Part shown: positions 33,781 through 43,019 of the stretch, one piece after another
Layout of the letters: every line of letters begins with the position of its first letter
Numbering within the stretch: the first letter of the stretch is position 1
Assembly: GCA_016866385.1 (NCBI GenBank)
Contig: VGMU01000015.1
Span: forward strand, 1 to 49,890
Origin: Bacteroidota bacterium
Lineage (GTDB): Bacteria > Bacteroidota > Bacteroidia > Cytophagales > Cyclobacteriaceae
Reading direction: 5' to 3'
Length of the DNA stretch: 49,890 nt
Position numbers and translations under genes: made by a program
Notes under the pieces: generated by a model
What the model was told of the DNA's origin: nothing
Seen by the model: only the letters and a program-made list of their open reading frames with translations
Databases searched by the model: none

Positions 33781-34026
33781 TTATTTACTGCACATTTTTC
33801 GAATCCACTCCCGACCTACACCGGTTTTCAATTCTTTTTCTCGTTTTAGTGCGCTTTATTTAGTTTCACAGGGCTATGTATACACCAGATTCCAAGGTCT
33901 ATATCGCTTTGTCCAGTCTTTGGTTCCTAGTAAATTATAGGAAAGAAGCCTGGATTCCAGATTGGAGGTGTATCCTACATAAAACTTGTTAGCGGATCGG
34001 CTGTACAGCACTTAAACGAAAAACAT
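33781..34026 (-). pseudogene. GIY-YIG endonuclease pseudogene with three nonsense codons
   Basis: One continuous 82-codon frame from ATG (34026) to TAA (33781) reads as a short GIY-YIG nuclease: MFFV-stop-VLYS, NKFYVGYTSNLESRL, KRYRPWNLVYT-stop, then SALKREKELKTGVGREWIRK. Intact relatives of about 80-90 residues have Tyr at the first interruption (codon 5) and Glu or similar at codons 51 and 57. There are no frameshifts. Loss by point mutation is therefore recent or the sequence has errors. The family is of unclear cellular role. It follows the tRNA-Met terminator on the same strand. Confidence 0.85.
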
Positions 34027-34030
34027 AGTA

Positions 34031-34060
34031 TAAAAAATAAGGCTCCCCAAAAGGGAAGCC
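34031..34060 (-). terminator. Rho-independent terminator after tRNA-Met
   Basis: The minus strand reads GGCTTCCC, loop TTTT, GGGGAGCC (one G-T pair), then TTATTTTTT, immediately downstream of the tRNA. Confidence 0.85.
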
Positions 34061-34064
34061 TATG

Positions 34065-34138
34065 TAGCGAGAGGGAGATTTGAACTCCCGACCTCAGGGT
34101 TATGAATCCTGCGCTCTAACCAACTGAGCTACCTCGCC
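34065..34138 (-). tRNA. tRNA-Met (anticodon CAT)
   Basis: Cloverleaf on the minus strand: acceptor GGCGAGG/TCTCGCT with terminal G-T pairs, D arm GCTC-AGTTGGTTA-GAGC, anticodon arm CAGGA-TTCATAA-CCCTG (one A-C mismatch), T arm GGGAG-TTCAAAT-CTCCC. CCA is not encoded. The anticodon stem lacks the three consecutive G-C pairs of an initiator, so elongator Met is likely; a lysidine-modified tRNA-Ile cannot be fully excluded. Confidence 0.93.
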
Positions 34139-34252
34139 AAATTTCTTTTCTTATTATTTGAAATAATTCCTTATATTCAAGAACAAGATTTTCACTTTTT
34201 TATTCCTTGTCCTTGTAGCAATTTTTCAAGGCACGCTGTTTAAAAGGGAATG

Positions 34253-34283
34253 CAAATATGAGGCCTTGTCCCTTTAAATGCAA
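34253..34283 (-). promoter_or_regulatory. Probable promoter for tRNA-Met
   Basis: On the minus strand TTG (34283-34281), a 20-base spacer and CATATTTG (34260-34253) match the TTG / TAnnTTTG layout with one mismatch. It lies 115 bases before the tRNA, implying a long leader. Confidence 0.4.
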
Positions 34284-34333
34284 ATCATGGAGTAAGTAAA
34301 GAAGTAATATTTCGCCCATTAACTTTTCAAATC

Positions 34334-34729
34334 ATGCGTGAAAAAGAGTTTATCGCTGAGTATCACCTGAATGCATCCAGGAAAATTGTGTTTCCTTATG
34401 TGAGTTCTGCCAGTGGCTTAGAAGAGTGGTTTGCCGATAAGGTCCGCATTGATCGAGACAAGAACTATATCTTTACTTACGACGATCGAGACCATTTTGC
34501 TAGACCCACCCTCCTCAAGCAATCGCTACACATACGTTGGGATTTTTTTGACCCTAAAGAACCCTCAAATCTTGAAGAGGCTTACATTGAATTTATGATA
34601 GAGGAAAATGACCTTACACAAAGCCTATTTTTGAAAATCATCGATACTACCCAGGAGTATTCCTCTCAAGACATGGGTGGGGTTTGGGAAGGCATGATTG
34701 GAAAACTAAAAACCATCATTGGAGGTTAA
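34334..34729 (+). CDS. START-like (SRPBCC) domain protein
   Basis: Cytosolic protein of 131 residues with the START/AHSA1-like helix-grip fold: AEYHLNASRKIVFPYVSSASGLEEWFADKV at the N-terminus and the closing helix DMGGVWEGMIGKLKTIIGG. These pockets bind hydrophobic ligands or partner proteins; no catalytic residues are evident and the ligand is unknown. It precedes the LptF/LptG-type permease by about 60 bases in the same direction. Confidence 0.82.
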   Translation: MREKEFIAEYHLNASRKIVFPYVSSASGLEEWFADKVRIDRDKNYIFTYDDRDHFARPTLLKQSLHIRWDFFDPKEPSNLEEAYIEFMIEENDLTQSLFLKIIDTTQEYSSQDMGGVWEGMIGKLKTIIGG

Positions 34730-34791
34730 ATCCCTGACTCGTTTGCAGCTAGCAAAGCAGATTTTTTGTTACTTTGTCTGGAATAGTGGCA

Positions 34792-36546
34792 ATGAAAAAA
34801 CTAGATAAATTAATTCTAGGGTCTTTTATAGGGCCTTTTACCTTAACCTTTTTTGTTGTTGACTTTATTTTATTGATAGTCAACATGTTGAAATACTTTG
34901 ACGAGATATTTGGCAAAGGCTTGGGATTTTGGATTTATGCAGAATTGATAGGCTACTTTGTCATCAGTATTTCGCCCATGGCTTTGCCTTTGGCCATGCT
35001 CTTGTCTAGTTTGATGACTTTTGGGAATTTGGGAGAGCATTTTGAGCTTACCGCCATCAAAGGAAGTGGAATATCTCTAACCCGAGCCATGCGTCCCATG
35101 GCGATTTTTGCAGTGGTACTTACCTTTTTTGCTTTTTTGTCCAACAATTATCTAGTACCTAAGGTAAACCTGAAAACCTTCAGTTTGCTGTATGACATTC
35201 GCATGAAAACGCCTGCCTTGGATATCAAAGAAGGAGTTTTTTATGGAGGAATACCCAATTACAGCATTAAAGTCAATAGAAAGGTAGATAAGGTCCGACT
35301 CCAAGACATTCTTATTTACAACCATACCGAAGGACAGGGAAATTTGAATGTGACCATGGCCGATTCAGGTAGGATGGAGACGTTTAATAACGATACCTAC
35401 ATGAAACTGACCCTTTACCATGGAAATAATTACAAAGAGGCCAGGTCTACGAGAGGGATATCAGAAGCCCCCGTGGAATTTTCTAGAACAACTTTCCAGG
35501 AAAGCGTAATGGTGTTTGACTTGTCGGCATTTCAACTGAATCGTACACCAGAAGATCAATGGTCTACCAATCGAGCCATCAAAACCATAGATGAAATTCG
35601 CTACGGTTTGGATTCCATTCAATTGATCATCAGCGATCTTTCTTATCAAAATTTTAAAACGGCTGAAAGTATTTATCCTTTTTTTACCAAATACCGTTCG
35701 TTACAGCCATCTGAAAAAATCCTGCAAGACAAAGCAAGGTTTGATACCTTGAGGCGTATGCGCTTGCTTAAAGAGCAACAAACTAGGGATAGTCTCGAGC
35801 AACTCGAACAAGAAAAGGCGCTTGCTCAAAATCCTTCACCTGGAGATACCAATTTAATAGTAACACTAGAATCACAGCCCTCTGTGCCTGTTTCTGATTC
35901 CCTGCTGCAGCGAAAACTTAAGGATAGAAAAATAGAATGGACCGATACCTCTACTATTTTATCTGAACCCTCCCTTCCTGTGGAAGACACCCTACTTTCT
36001 TCAATAAACTATAGAAAAACACGAACTGCTCCACTTTCGGATGATGAAAAACAACTTTTGGATTCTATTTTTTACGAGAAAGGGTACATTTCCAATGCTT
36101 TTACCTTGGCACTAAATAATGCAAGAAACCTAAAGAATACTTTTAATGTCAACATGAGTCAAGCGGATGGGCAAGTAAGGGAGTATAGACGCTACCAGAT
36201 AGCTTGGTATCAAAAATATACCCAGACTATTGCCTGCTTTATCATGTTTTTGATAGGAGCTCCTTTGGGAGCAATCATCAAAAAAGGGGGATTGGGAATG
36301 CCTGTTCTCATTTCTATTCTATTCTTCATCTTTTTTTACATGCTTACCATAACGGGAGAGAAATGGGCGAAAGAAGGGGTTACTGATGCCTTTTTTGGTA
36401 CCATTTTTTCAAACTTGTGTTTACTGCCCTTTGGGATCTTTTTTTTGAGACAAGCACGAAAAGATGCCCGGCTCTTCGAATGGGACATGTACCAGCCTTT
36501 TGCCAAAAGAACCTGGCGCTTTCTGTCTCGGTTTAGGTCAAATTAA
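34792..36546 (+). CDS. LptF/LptG-family permease
   Basis: Inner-membrane protein of the YjgP/YjgQ family that, with LptB2 and LptC, extracts lipopolysaccharide toward the outer membrane. The ATG at 34792 gives MKKLDKLILGSFIGPFTLTF. Three N-terminal helices, a large periplasmic region, and three C-terminal helices (IACFIMFLIGAPLGAIIKKGGLGMPVL) match the family. At 584 residues it is much longer than the usual 350-400 because of a charged, Ser/Pro-rich segment at about residues 300-430 before the last helices. No partner gene adjoins. Confidence 0.92.
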   Translation: MKKLDKLILGSFIGPFTLTFFVVDFILLIVNMLKYFDEIFGKGLGFWIYAELIGYFVISISPMALPLAMLLSSLMTFGNLGEHFELTAIKGSGISLTRAMRPMAIFAVVLTFFAFLSNNYLVPKVNLKTFSLLYDIRMKTPALDIKEGVFYGGIPNYSIKVNRKVDKVRLQDILIYNHTEGQGNLNVTMADSGRMETFNNDTYMKLTLYHGNNYKEARSTRGISEAPVEFSRTTFQESVMVFDLSAFQLNRTPEDQWSTNRAIKTIDEIRYGLDSIQLIISDLSYQNFKTAESIYPFFTKYRSLQPSEKILQDKARFDTLRRMRLLKEQQTRDSLEQLEQEKALAQNPSPGDTNLIVTLESQPSVPVSDSLLQRKLKDRKIEWTDTSTILSEPSLPVEDTLLSSINYRKTRTAPLSDDEKQLLDSIFYEKGYISNAFTLALNNARNLKNTFNVNMSQADGQVREYRRYQIAWYQKYTQTIACFIMFLIGAPLGAIIKKGGLGMPVLISILFFIFFYMLTITGEKWAKEGVTDAFFGTIFSNLCLLPFGIFFLRQARKDARLFEWDMYQPFAKRTWRFLSRFRSN

Positions 36547-36578
36547 CCTTCCTGTTTTTAAAATTCGAATTTTACCTG

Positions 36579-36586
36579 TACCTTTG
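36579..36586 (+). promoter_or_regulatory. -7 promoter box (TACCTTTG) for rpsO
   Basis: Exact TAnnTTTG match 28 bases before the rpsO ATG; upstream TGTTTTT at 36553-36559 may serve as a weak -33. Confidence 0.55.
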
Positions 36587-36614
36587 TCGGAGTTTTAAAA
36601 AAATTTAGCTACAC

Positions 36615-36890
36615 ATGTATTTGACACCAGAGAAAAAGCAAGAGTTGTTTAAAAATCATGGACGGTTAAAATCTGCTACCGATACAGGTTCGCCTGAATC
36701 ACAGATTGCCCTCTTTTCACACAGGATTCAGCATTTGACTGATCACCTTAAATCAAATTCGAAAGACCACTCTTCTAGATTGGGCTTGATGAAATTGGTA
36801 GGAAAAAGAAGAAGTCTACTAGACTACCTCCATAAAAGAGATATCGAGCGTTACAGAGCAATTATTGCCGAGCTCGGAATCCGTAAATAA
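36615..36890 (+). CDS. rpsO: 30S ribosomal protein S15
   Basis: Ribosomal protein of 91 residues that binds 16S r[64 protein letters not shown] and the C-terminal [13 protein letters not shown] are diagnostic. It has its own promoter and terminator and precedes pnp, the same order as in many bacteria. Confidence 0.98.
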   Translation: MYLTPEKKQELFKNHGRLKSATDTGSPESQIALFSHRIQHLTDHLKSNSKDHSSRLGLMKLVGKRRSLLDYLHKRDIERYRAIIAELGIRK

Positions 36891-36894
36891 CCGT

Positions 36895-36937
36895 AAAGTA
36901 AGGTTCTCTACGTGGAGAACCTTACTTTTTTCTTTTT
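36895..36937 (+). terminator. Intrinsic terminator between rpsO and pnp
   Basis: AAAGTAAGGTTCTC, loop TACGTG, GAGAACCTTACTTT pairs over 14 bases and continues into a T tract. Strong hairpin right after the rpsO stop. Confidence 0.95.
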
Positions 36938-36988
36938 CAGCAGTAGCCCAATTTTTTATTTGTTCAAGTATTAATACTACACGTTTAT

Positions 36989-39130
36989 ATGTTACCAAAT
37001 TTGATCACCCAAACCATCACCCTCAAGGATGGTAGAGAAATTATCATTGAAACTGGCGCATTGGCCAAACAAGCTGACGGATCGGTTGTCGTTCGCATGG
37101 GAAAAACCATGTTATTGGCAACTGTTGTTGCAAAGAAAGATGTGCTTGAGGGAGTAGATTTTTTACCTCTATCTGTGGATTACCAAGAGAAATTTGCTTC
37201 TACTGGTAAAATCCCAGGAGGATTTTTGAAAAGAGAAGGAAAACTTTCCGATTACGAGGTCCTTATAAGTCGATTGGTTGATAGGGCGATACGTCCTATT
37301 TTCCCAGACGATTACCATGCCGATACACAAGTAGCCATCACCTTGATGTCTTCTGATGAGGAAGTGTTACCAGATGCTTTGGCCGGATTGGCAGCTTCTG
37401 CGGCTTTATCCGTATCAGACATTCCGTTTAATGGACCCATTTCTGAAGTTCGCGTAGCGAAAATCGATGGGGTATTGACTATCAATCCTACACCTGCACA
37501 GCTTGCTAAAGCAAGTTTGGAGTTTATTGTTGCAGGTTCTACTGAATATATCCTGATGGTAGAAGGGGAAGCCTCTGAAATTCAAGAGGACGAAATGGTT
37601 GAGGCCCTCCAATTAGCTCACGAAGAAATTAAGCGTCATTGCCAGGCCCAATTGGAATTGACTAAAAAGGTGGGTAAAGAGCAAAAAAGAACATATTGTC
37701 ATGAAAAAAGTGATCCTGCTTTGTACGACAAAATGAAATCGGAGCTCTACGACAAATTGTACAATGCAGTGAGCAAGCAAATTGCTAACAAATCCGAAAG
37801 AGCAGCCTTAGTTAAAGAAATAAAAGAAGCTTTTGTAGTGAGTCTAGGCGAAGATCATGGTTTTGAAAGCAGTTTGATTGGACCTTATTTCCATAAAATT
37901 CACAAGGAAGCGGCTCGAAATTTGACATTAAATACCAAGAAAAGGCTCGATGGACGAAATCTCAATGAGATCCGCCCGATTTGGTCGGTAGTGGACTACC
38001 TGCCTTCTGCCCATGGCTCAGCGGTATTTACTCGAGGGGAAACTCAATCGGTGACGACTTGTACCCTAGGTACGAAGATGGACGAGCAGATGGTGGACGG
38101 AGCAGTGATTTCCGGATACAACAAATTCTTCTTGCATTACAATTTCCCTGGATTTTCTACCGGAGAGGTAAAGCCTAACAGAGGACCTGGAAGAAGGGAA
38201 GTAGGACATGGGAACCTTGCCATGAGAGCCTTGAAAAAAGTTCTTCCTCCCGAAAATGAAAACCCATACACCATTCGCGTGGTTTCTGATATTTTGGAAT
38301 CCAATGGATCATCTTCTATGGCTACGGTCTGTGCAGGATCTTTGGCCTTGATGGATGCTGGAGTACAAATTAAGGCTCCAGTTACTGGAATCGCCATGGG
38401 AATGATATCAGATGCCAAAACGGGCAAATATGCCATCCTATCCGATATTTTAGGAGATGAGGATCATTTGGGGGACATGGATTTTAAGGTAACGGGAACT
38501 GAAAAAGGAATTACCGCTTGCCAGATGGATTTGAAAGTAGAAGGTTTGGATTATGCAGTGCTCAAAGAAGCACTTTATCAAGCCAAAGATGGAAGGCTAC
38601 ATATTTTAAAGGAGATTTCTAAAACCTTAGCGGCTCCTAAACCTGACTTGAAACCGCATACTCCACGTTCGTTTATGATGTGGATTCCCAAAGAACTTAT
38701 TGGTGCTGTAATTGGACCAGGTGGTAAAGTAATTCAAGAGATCCAAAAAGACACTGCAACAACTGTGGTGATAGAAGAAGTGGACAATCAGGGCAAAATC
38801 AACATATTTTCTGCCAATCAGTCCAATATGGATGCTGCCATCCGCAGAGTGAAAGCCATAGTGGCCCAGCCTGAGATTGGAGAAGTTTATACGGGTAAAG
38901 TAAAAAATATTCAAGCTTTTGGCGCATTTGTGGAATTTATGCCAGGAAAAGATGGTTTACTACATATCTCAGAAATCAAGTGGGAGCGATTGGAAACTAT
39001 GGACGGAGTTCTTGAGCCTGGAGAAGAAATTACGGTCAAATTGATTGATATCGATAAGAAGACTGGTAAATTCAAATTATCCAGAAAGGCCTTACTTCCA
39101 AGACCTGAAAAATCAGAGTCAAACGGGTAA
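36989..39130 (+). CDS. pnp: Polyribonucleotide nucleotidyltransferase (PNPase)
   Basis: Phosphorolytic 3'-5' exoribonuclease of the RNA degradation machinery, 713 residues. Two RNase PH domains flank a helical domain; the first has [13 protein letters not shown] and [25 protein letters not shown], the second has [29 protein letters not shown] and [20 protein letters not shown] with catalytic Asp residues. A KH domain ([19 protein letters not shown]) and an S1 domain ([20 protein letters not shown]) close the chain. Confidence 0.98.
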   Translation: MLPNLITQTITLKDGREIIIETGALAKQADGSVVVRMGKTMLLATVVAKKDVLEGVDFLPLSVDYQEKFASTGKIPGGFLKREGKLSDYEVLISRLVDRAIRPIFPDDYHADTQVAITLMSSDEEVLPDALAGLAASAALSVSDIPFNGPISEVRVAKIDGVLTINPTPAQLAKASLEFIVAGSTEYILMVEGEASEIQEDEMVEALQLAHEEIKRHCQAQLELTKKVGKEQKRTYCHEKSDPALYDKMKSELYDKLYNAVSKQIANKSERAALVKEIKEAFVVSLGEDHGFESSLIGPYFHKIHKEAARNLTLNTKKRLDGRNLNEIRPIWSVVDYLPSAHGSAVFTRGETQSVTTCTLGTKMDEQMVDGAVISGYNKFFLHYNFPGFSTGEVKPNRGPGRREVGHGNLAMRALKKVLPPENENPYTIRVVSDILESNGSSSMATVCAGSLALMDAGVQIKAPVTGIAMGMISDAKTGKYAILSDILGDEDHLGDMDFKVTGTEKGITACQMDLKVEGLDYAVLKEALYQAKDGRLHILKEISKTLAAPKPDLKPHTPRSFMMWIPKELIGAVIGPGGKVIQEIQKDTATTVVIEEVDNQGKINIFSANQSNMDAAIRRVKAIVAQPEIGEVYTGKVKNIQAFGAFVEFMPGKDGLLHISEIKWERLETMDGVLEPGEEITVKLIDIDKKTGKFKLSRKALLPRPEKSESNG

Positions 39131-39192
39131 AATTTGCTCTCAGTTGACTATCTTACCAAATTATCTCATCAATTTACAACTATTCACCCTGA

Positions 39193-40056
39193 ATGAGGCA
39201 GCTAAAGATTAGCAAACAGATTACGAACAGAGAATCTCAGTCCCTTGACAAATACCTGCAAGAGATTGGAAAAGTAGATCTGTTGACAGCCGATGAGGAG
39301 GTGGTATTGGCAAAAAGAATTCGAGAAGGTGATCAACTTGCCTTAGAGAAACTTACCAAAGCCAACCTTCGATTTGTGGTATCAGTAGCCAAGCAATACC
39401 AAAACCAAGGATTATCTCTTGGAGATTTGATCAACGAAGGAAATTTGGGATTGATTAAAGCGGCTCAAAGATTTGACGAAACTCGTGGATTTAAATTTAT
39501 TTCCTATGCAGTGTGGTGGATTCGTCAGTCTATCCTTCAAGCATTGGCCGAACAATCTCGAATTGTTAGACTTCCTCTCAATCGGGTAGGATCTTTGAAT
39601 AAAATCTCAAAAACTTTCAGTGAGTTAGAGCAAAAATTTGAACGTGAACCTTCTCCAGAAGAATTGGCAGAAGTTCTTGAAGTATCTGCTTCTGAAGTAG
39701 TGGACACCATGAAAATTTCGGGTCGTCACGTATCCATGGATGCTCCTTTTGTGCAAGGTGAGGAAAATAGTCTTCTTGACGTGTTGGAAAACGATGGAGA
39801 TGAGAAGCCAGACGACGGCTTGATGAACGATTCCCTTCGCAAAGAAGTACAGCGGGCCTTATCTACCCTCACTCAACGCGAAGCAGATGTCATTACCTTA
39901 TATTTCGGATTGAATGGCGAACATGCCATGACATTAGAGGAAATCGGTGAAAAATTTAATTTGACCCGAGAACGTGTCAGGCAAATTAAAGAAAAGGCCA
40001 TTAGAAGATTGAGGCATACTTCCCGAAGCAAGACCCTCAAACCTTATTTGGGATAA
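39193..40056 (+). CDS. rpoD: Primary RNA polymerase sigma factor (RpoD/SigA)
   Basis: Housekeeping sigma factor. The 287-residue form lacks region 1.1, as usual in Bacteroidota. Region 1.2 is [25 protein letters not shown], region 2 [20 protein letters not shown] then [14 protein letters not shown], region 3 near [15 protein letters not shown], and region 4.2 [22 protein letters not shown]. It probably recognises the TTG/TAnnTTTG promoters noted in this window. Followed directly by a strong terminator. Confidence 0.97.
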   Translation: MRQLKISKQITNRESQSLDKYLQEIGKVDLLTADEEVVLAKRIREGDQLALEKLTKANLRFVVSVAKQYQNQGLSLGDLINEGNLGLIKAAQRFDETRGFKFISYAVWWIRQSILQALAEQSRIVRLPLNRVGSLNKISKTFSELEQKFEREPSPEELAEVLEVSASEVVDTMKISGRHVSMDAPFVQGEENSLLDVLENDGDEKPDDGLMNDSLRKEVQRALSTLTQREADVITLYFGLNGEHAMTLEEIGEKFNLTRERVRQIKEKAIRRLRHTSRSKTLKPYLG

Positions 40057-40062
40057 ACACAG

Positions 40063-40090
40063 AAAAGGGGGCTTGCAAGCCCCCTTTTTT
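40063..40090 (+). terminator. Intrinsic terminator after rpoD
   Basis: A perfect palindrome, AAAAGGGGGCTTG with CAAGCCCCCTTTT, followed by more T, begins six bases after the rpoD stop. Confidence 0.93.
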
Positions 40091-40208
40091 CGTTTTTACC
40101 CTTATGGAGAATGGCAAAGCCATTGAGTAATTCTTGGATTCTTGAGATGAAATAGAATCTTTAGGGATAGAGCTCATAGTAATACAAAGTTTAGTCAAAA
40201 AGTAAGCC

Positions 40209-41141
40209 ATGGAACAAGTAAACGTACTTATTATCGGATCAGGACCTGCAGGATATACTGCGGCCATTTATGCAGCAAGAGCAGGAATGAAACCTGTGCT
40301 GTATACAGGTGGACAACCTGGAGGACAACTCACCATCACCACAGATGTGGAAAACTACCCAGGTTATCCAGAAGGCATTATGGGTCCTGAAATGATGGAG
40401 GATTTTAGAAAGCAAGCAGAACGCTTTGGGACTCAAATTCGCTATGGAGTAGTCACCCAAGTCGATTTTAGTGCAAGACCTCATCGGGTAATTGTAGATG
40501 ATCAGGCGACATTATTGGCAGAAACAGTAATCATCAGTACGGGGGCTTCCGCCAAATGGTTGGGCCTGGAAAGTGAGACAAGACTCAACGGCAGGGGAGT
40601 TTCTGCGTGTGCAGTCTGTGATGGCTTCTTTTTTAGAGGTCAAGAAGTAGCTATTGTAGGAGCTGGAGATACTGCCTGTGAGGAAGCTTCCTATTTGGCA
40701 AATATTTGTTCTAAGGTTTACATGATTGTCCGAAAAGAGGAAATGCGTGCTTCGCTCATCATGCAGCAACGGGTGAAAAATAACCCAAAAATTGAAATCC
40801 TTTGGAATACCGAAACCTTAGAAATTTTGGGGGACCAGGAAGTGACTGGAGTAAAAATTTTAAACAATAAAACTCAAAAAATTTCTGAAATTTCAATTTC
40901 TGGCTTCTTTGTTGCTATAGGTCATCAACCGAATACAGAAATATTTAAAGAGTACATTACCATGGATGCATCCGGATACATTAAAACAATTCCAGGTACT
41001 ACAAAAACCAATGTGGAAGGTGTTTTCGCTTGTGGAGATGCGCAAGATAATGTGTACCGCCAAGCGGTGACCGCTGCAGGTACAGGATGTATGGCTGCTT
41101 TGGATGCGGAACGCTTCCTAGCCGCTACTGGGAATCACTAA
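40209..41141 (+). CDS. trxB: Thioredoxin-disulfide reductase
   Basis: NADPH-dependent flavoenzyme that reduces thioredoxin, 310 residues. FAD motif IIGSGPAGYTAAIYAARAG at the N-terminus, GGQLTITTDVENYPG, redox-active CAVCDG, NADPH-binding VGAGDTACEEA, and the C-terminal GVFACGDAQDNVYRQAVTAAGTGCMAALDAERFL all fit. It precedes the M23 peptidase by nine bases. Confidence 0.97.
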   Translation: MEQVNVLIIGSGPAGYTAAIYAARAGMKPVLYTGGQPGGQLTITTDVENYPGYPEGIMGPEMMEDFRKQAERFGTQIRYGVVTQVDFSARPHRVIVDDQATLLAETVIISTGASAKWLGLESETRLNGRGVSACAVCDGFFFRGQEVAIVGAGDTACEEASYLANICSKVYMIVRKEEMRASLIMQQRVKNNPKIEILWNTETLEILGDQEVTGVKILNNKTQKISEISISGFFVAIGHQPNTEIFKEYITMDASGYIKTIPGTTKTNVEGVFACGDAQDNVYRQAVTAAGTGCMAALDAERFLAATGNH

Positions 41142-41150
41142 ACTTGATGG

Positions 41151-42281
41151 ATGAGGAGATTATTTCTTAGCAGTTTTTTATTCATTAGTTGCATTTCATT
41201 AAGCTTTATTCAAGCTCAGGGTCAGGTTTTGCCTAAAATTTTTAATAAATCTGCAACCCCTGCTGACACTTCCAAACTGGAAAAGAAACTTTTAGATATA
41301 AAAGAATTTACCCAAGGCTTCCCAAAAATTATTAAAAGAAATCCTGCAGGAACTGGACAGACTTCAGAGCGTAAAAATATAGAATTGAGAGAATTTGATC
41401 AGGTAACCTATTTGCAAACCTTATCCAATCAAACAGATTCTTTGTTATTTCAAGACAACGTCAATTTGGCTAGGATTCGATCTATTATCAGCGAGGAGCC
41501 ATTTGCCTTAGATTGGGCTCCTTCTGACGAAGTCATTCAAGTAGCCGAACAGATTCAAGTGGATAGTGTCTGGATCACTGCTTTTGAATATTTTTCCAAC
41601 TGGGATACCAAAAAAGTTGATATATACAATTTGGACATAAAAGACTTCCAGGATAGTCTTTTACTTAAATTGTATGATGAGGAAATAGGACAGTTTTGGA
41701 AAATGCCTCTCAATGATCTGTTAGTTAATTCTAGATTTGGACCTAGATGGGGAAGAATGCATGGAGGTATAGACCTAGACTTGAGCACTGGAGATCCCAT
41801 TTATACTACTTTTGATGGGATAGTAAGGGTAAAAGGATACGACCGATACGGTTATGGGTATTATTATGTAGTGAGACACAAAAATGGTTTGGAGACTCTT
41901 TATGGCCATTTATCTAAGCATGTGGTAGAAGTGGGACAAGAGCTAAAAGCTGGAGATTTTTTAGGAAAAGGCGGTTCTACTGGAAGAAGTACAGGCCCGC
42001 ACTTGCACTACGAATTGCGTTACAAAGGATTGCCCTTTGATCCAGAGATTGTTTATGACTTTGAAAAAAACGAAATTACCAAGCAAGAATTACTGATCAA
42101 TAAGGAATTGTTTAGCCATATTGCCAAAGCAAGAGCTGCAGCATACCATCGCGTAAAAAGAGGAGATAACTTGGGGTCGATTGCCCGAAGGTATGGAGTG
42201 ACGATTACTCAATTGACACGCCTAAATGGAATTTCTACTCGCTCCATATTGAGAATTGGTCAGAATCTAAGAGTTAAATAA
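41151..42281 (+). CDS. M23-family peptidase with C-terminal LysM
   Basis: Exported peptidoglycan hydrolase of 376 residues; signal peptide MRRLFLSSFLFISCISLSFI ending near AQGQ. The LytM/M23 zinc site is complete: His204 and Asp208 in MHGGIDLD and the H284-L-H286 motif in GPHLHYEL. A LysM module closes the chain (YHRVKRGDNLGSIARRYGVT, LTRLNGI, LRIGQNLRVK). It probably cleaves peptide cross-links during growth or division. It shares direction and close spacing with trxB and bshB1. Confidence 0.94.
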   Translation: MRRLFLSSFLFISCISLSFIQAQGQVLPKIFNKSATPADTSKLEKKLLDIKEFTQGFPKIIKRNPAGTGQTSERKNIELREFDQVTYLQTLSNQTDSLLFQDNVNLARIRSIISEEPFALDWAPSDEVIQVAEQIQVDSVWITAFEYFSNWDTKKVDIYNLDIKDFQDSLLLKLYDEEIGQFWKMPLNDLLVNSRFGPRWGRMHGGIDLDLSTGDPIYTTFDGIVRVKGYDRYGYGYYYVVRHKNGLETLYGHLSKHVVEVGQELKAGDFLGKGGSTGRSTGPHLHYELRYKGLPFDPEIVYDFEKNEITKQELLINKELFSHIAKARAAAYHRVKRGDNLGSIARRYGVTITQLTRLNGISTRSILRIGQNLRVK

Positions 42282-42299
42282 TCCAAAACTTTCCTTGAC

Positions 42300-43019
42300 A
42301 TGTCGAAATTGGATATTCTTGTATTTGCCGCGCATCCGGACGATGCCGAATTAGGTTGCTCAGGAACCATTGCTGCACATGTGGACAAGGGATATCACGT
42401 AGGGATCGTGGATTTGACCCATGGGGAGCTTGGGACCAGAGGTACTGCCCAGCAGCGTCTAGAAGAAGCAGGGGAGGCAGCAAAAATCCTCGGCTTGAAG
42501 GTGAGAGAAAATCTTGGGTTTCAAGACGTTTTTTTTAAAGATGACGAAGCACATCAACTTAAATTGATTGAAGTAATTCGAACTTATCGACCTGAAATTG
42601 TACTCGCCACTGCCATTACAGACAGACACCCGGATCATGGTAAGGGATCAAGTTTGGTAAGCAAAGCTTGTTTTATGAGCGGTTTGCGGAAGATTCAGAC
42701 CTTTAAAGGAGGCGTAGAGCAAGAGGCTTGGAGGCCCAAGTGGATATACCACTATATTCAAAACAACTATATTCGCCCAGACTTTGTGGTGGATATTTCT
42801 GCTTTTTGGGAAATTAAGATAAAAAGCATCTTAGCATTTCGCTCCCAATTTTTTAATCCTGAGAGCCAAGAGCCGGAGAGTTTTATTTCAAGACCTGACT
42901 TTTTACCATTTATCGAATCACGTGCTAGGGAATTTGGGCATCAAATTCAGACTACTTATGGGGAAGGTTTTACGGTAGAACGTGTTCTTGGCGTCAAAGA
43001 TTTATTTGACTTAAAATAA
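42300..43019 (+). CDS. bshB1: BshB1, N-acetylglucosaminyl-malate deacetylase of bacillithiol synthesis
   Basis: Zinc deacetylase of the LmbE/PIG-L fold, 239 residues, making GlcN-malate in bacillithiol biosynthesis. Diagnostic AHPDDAELGCSGTIA at the N-terminus, DLTHGELGTRGT, DRHPDHGKGSSLV and the terminal YGEGFTVERVLGV. Bacillithiol is expected in many Bacteroidota; bshA and bshC are not in this window. Its stop abuts the convergent pdxH stop with no spacer. Confidence 0.95.
   Translation: MSKLDILVFAAHPDDAELGCSGTIAAHVDKGYHVGIVDLTHGELGTRGTAQQRLEEAGEAAKILGLKVRENLGFQDVFFKDDEAHQLKLIEVIRTYRPEIVLATAITDRHPDHGKGSSLVSKACFMSGLRKIQTFKGGVEQEAWRPKWIYHYIQNNYIRPDFVVDISAFWEIKIKSILAFRSQFFNPESQEPESFISRPDFLPFIESRAREFGHQIQTTYGEGFTVERVLGVKDLFDLK

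Noticed and set aside
33752..33940. 62-codon plus-strand frame after the rplT terminator
   Set aside because: Antisense of the GIY-YIG pseudogene, whose minus-strand reading is far better supported.
33856..34014. Stop-codon recoding or suppression in the GIY-YIG frame
   Set aside because: Both TAA and TAG occur at three sites and no recoding signal is visible; ordinary pseudogenisation is simpler.
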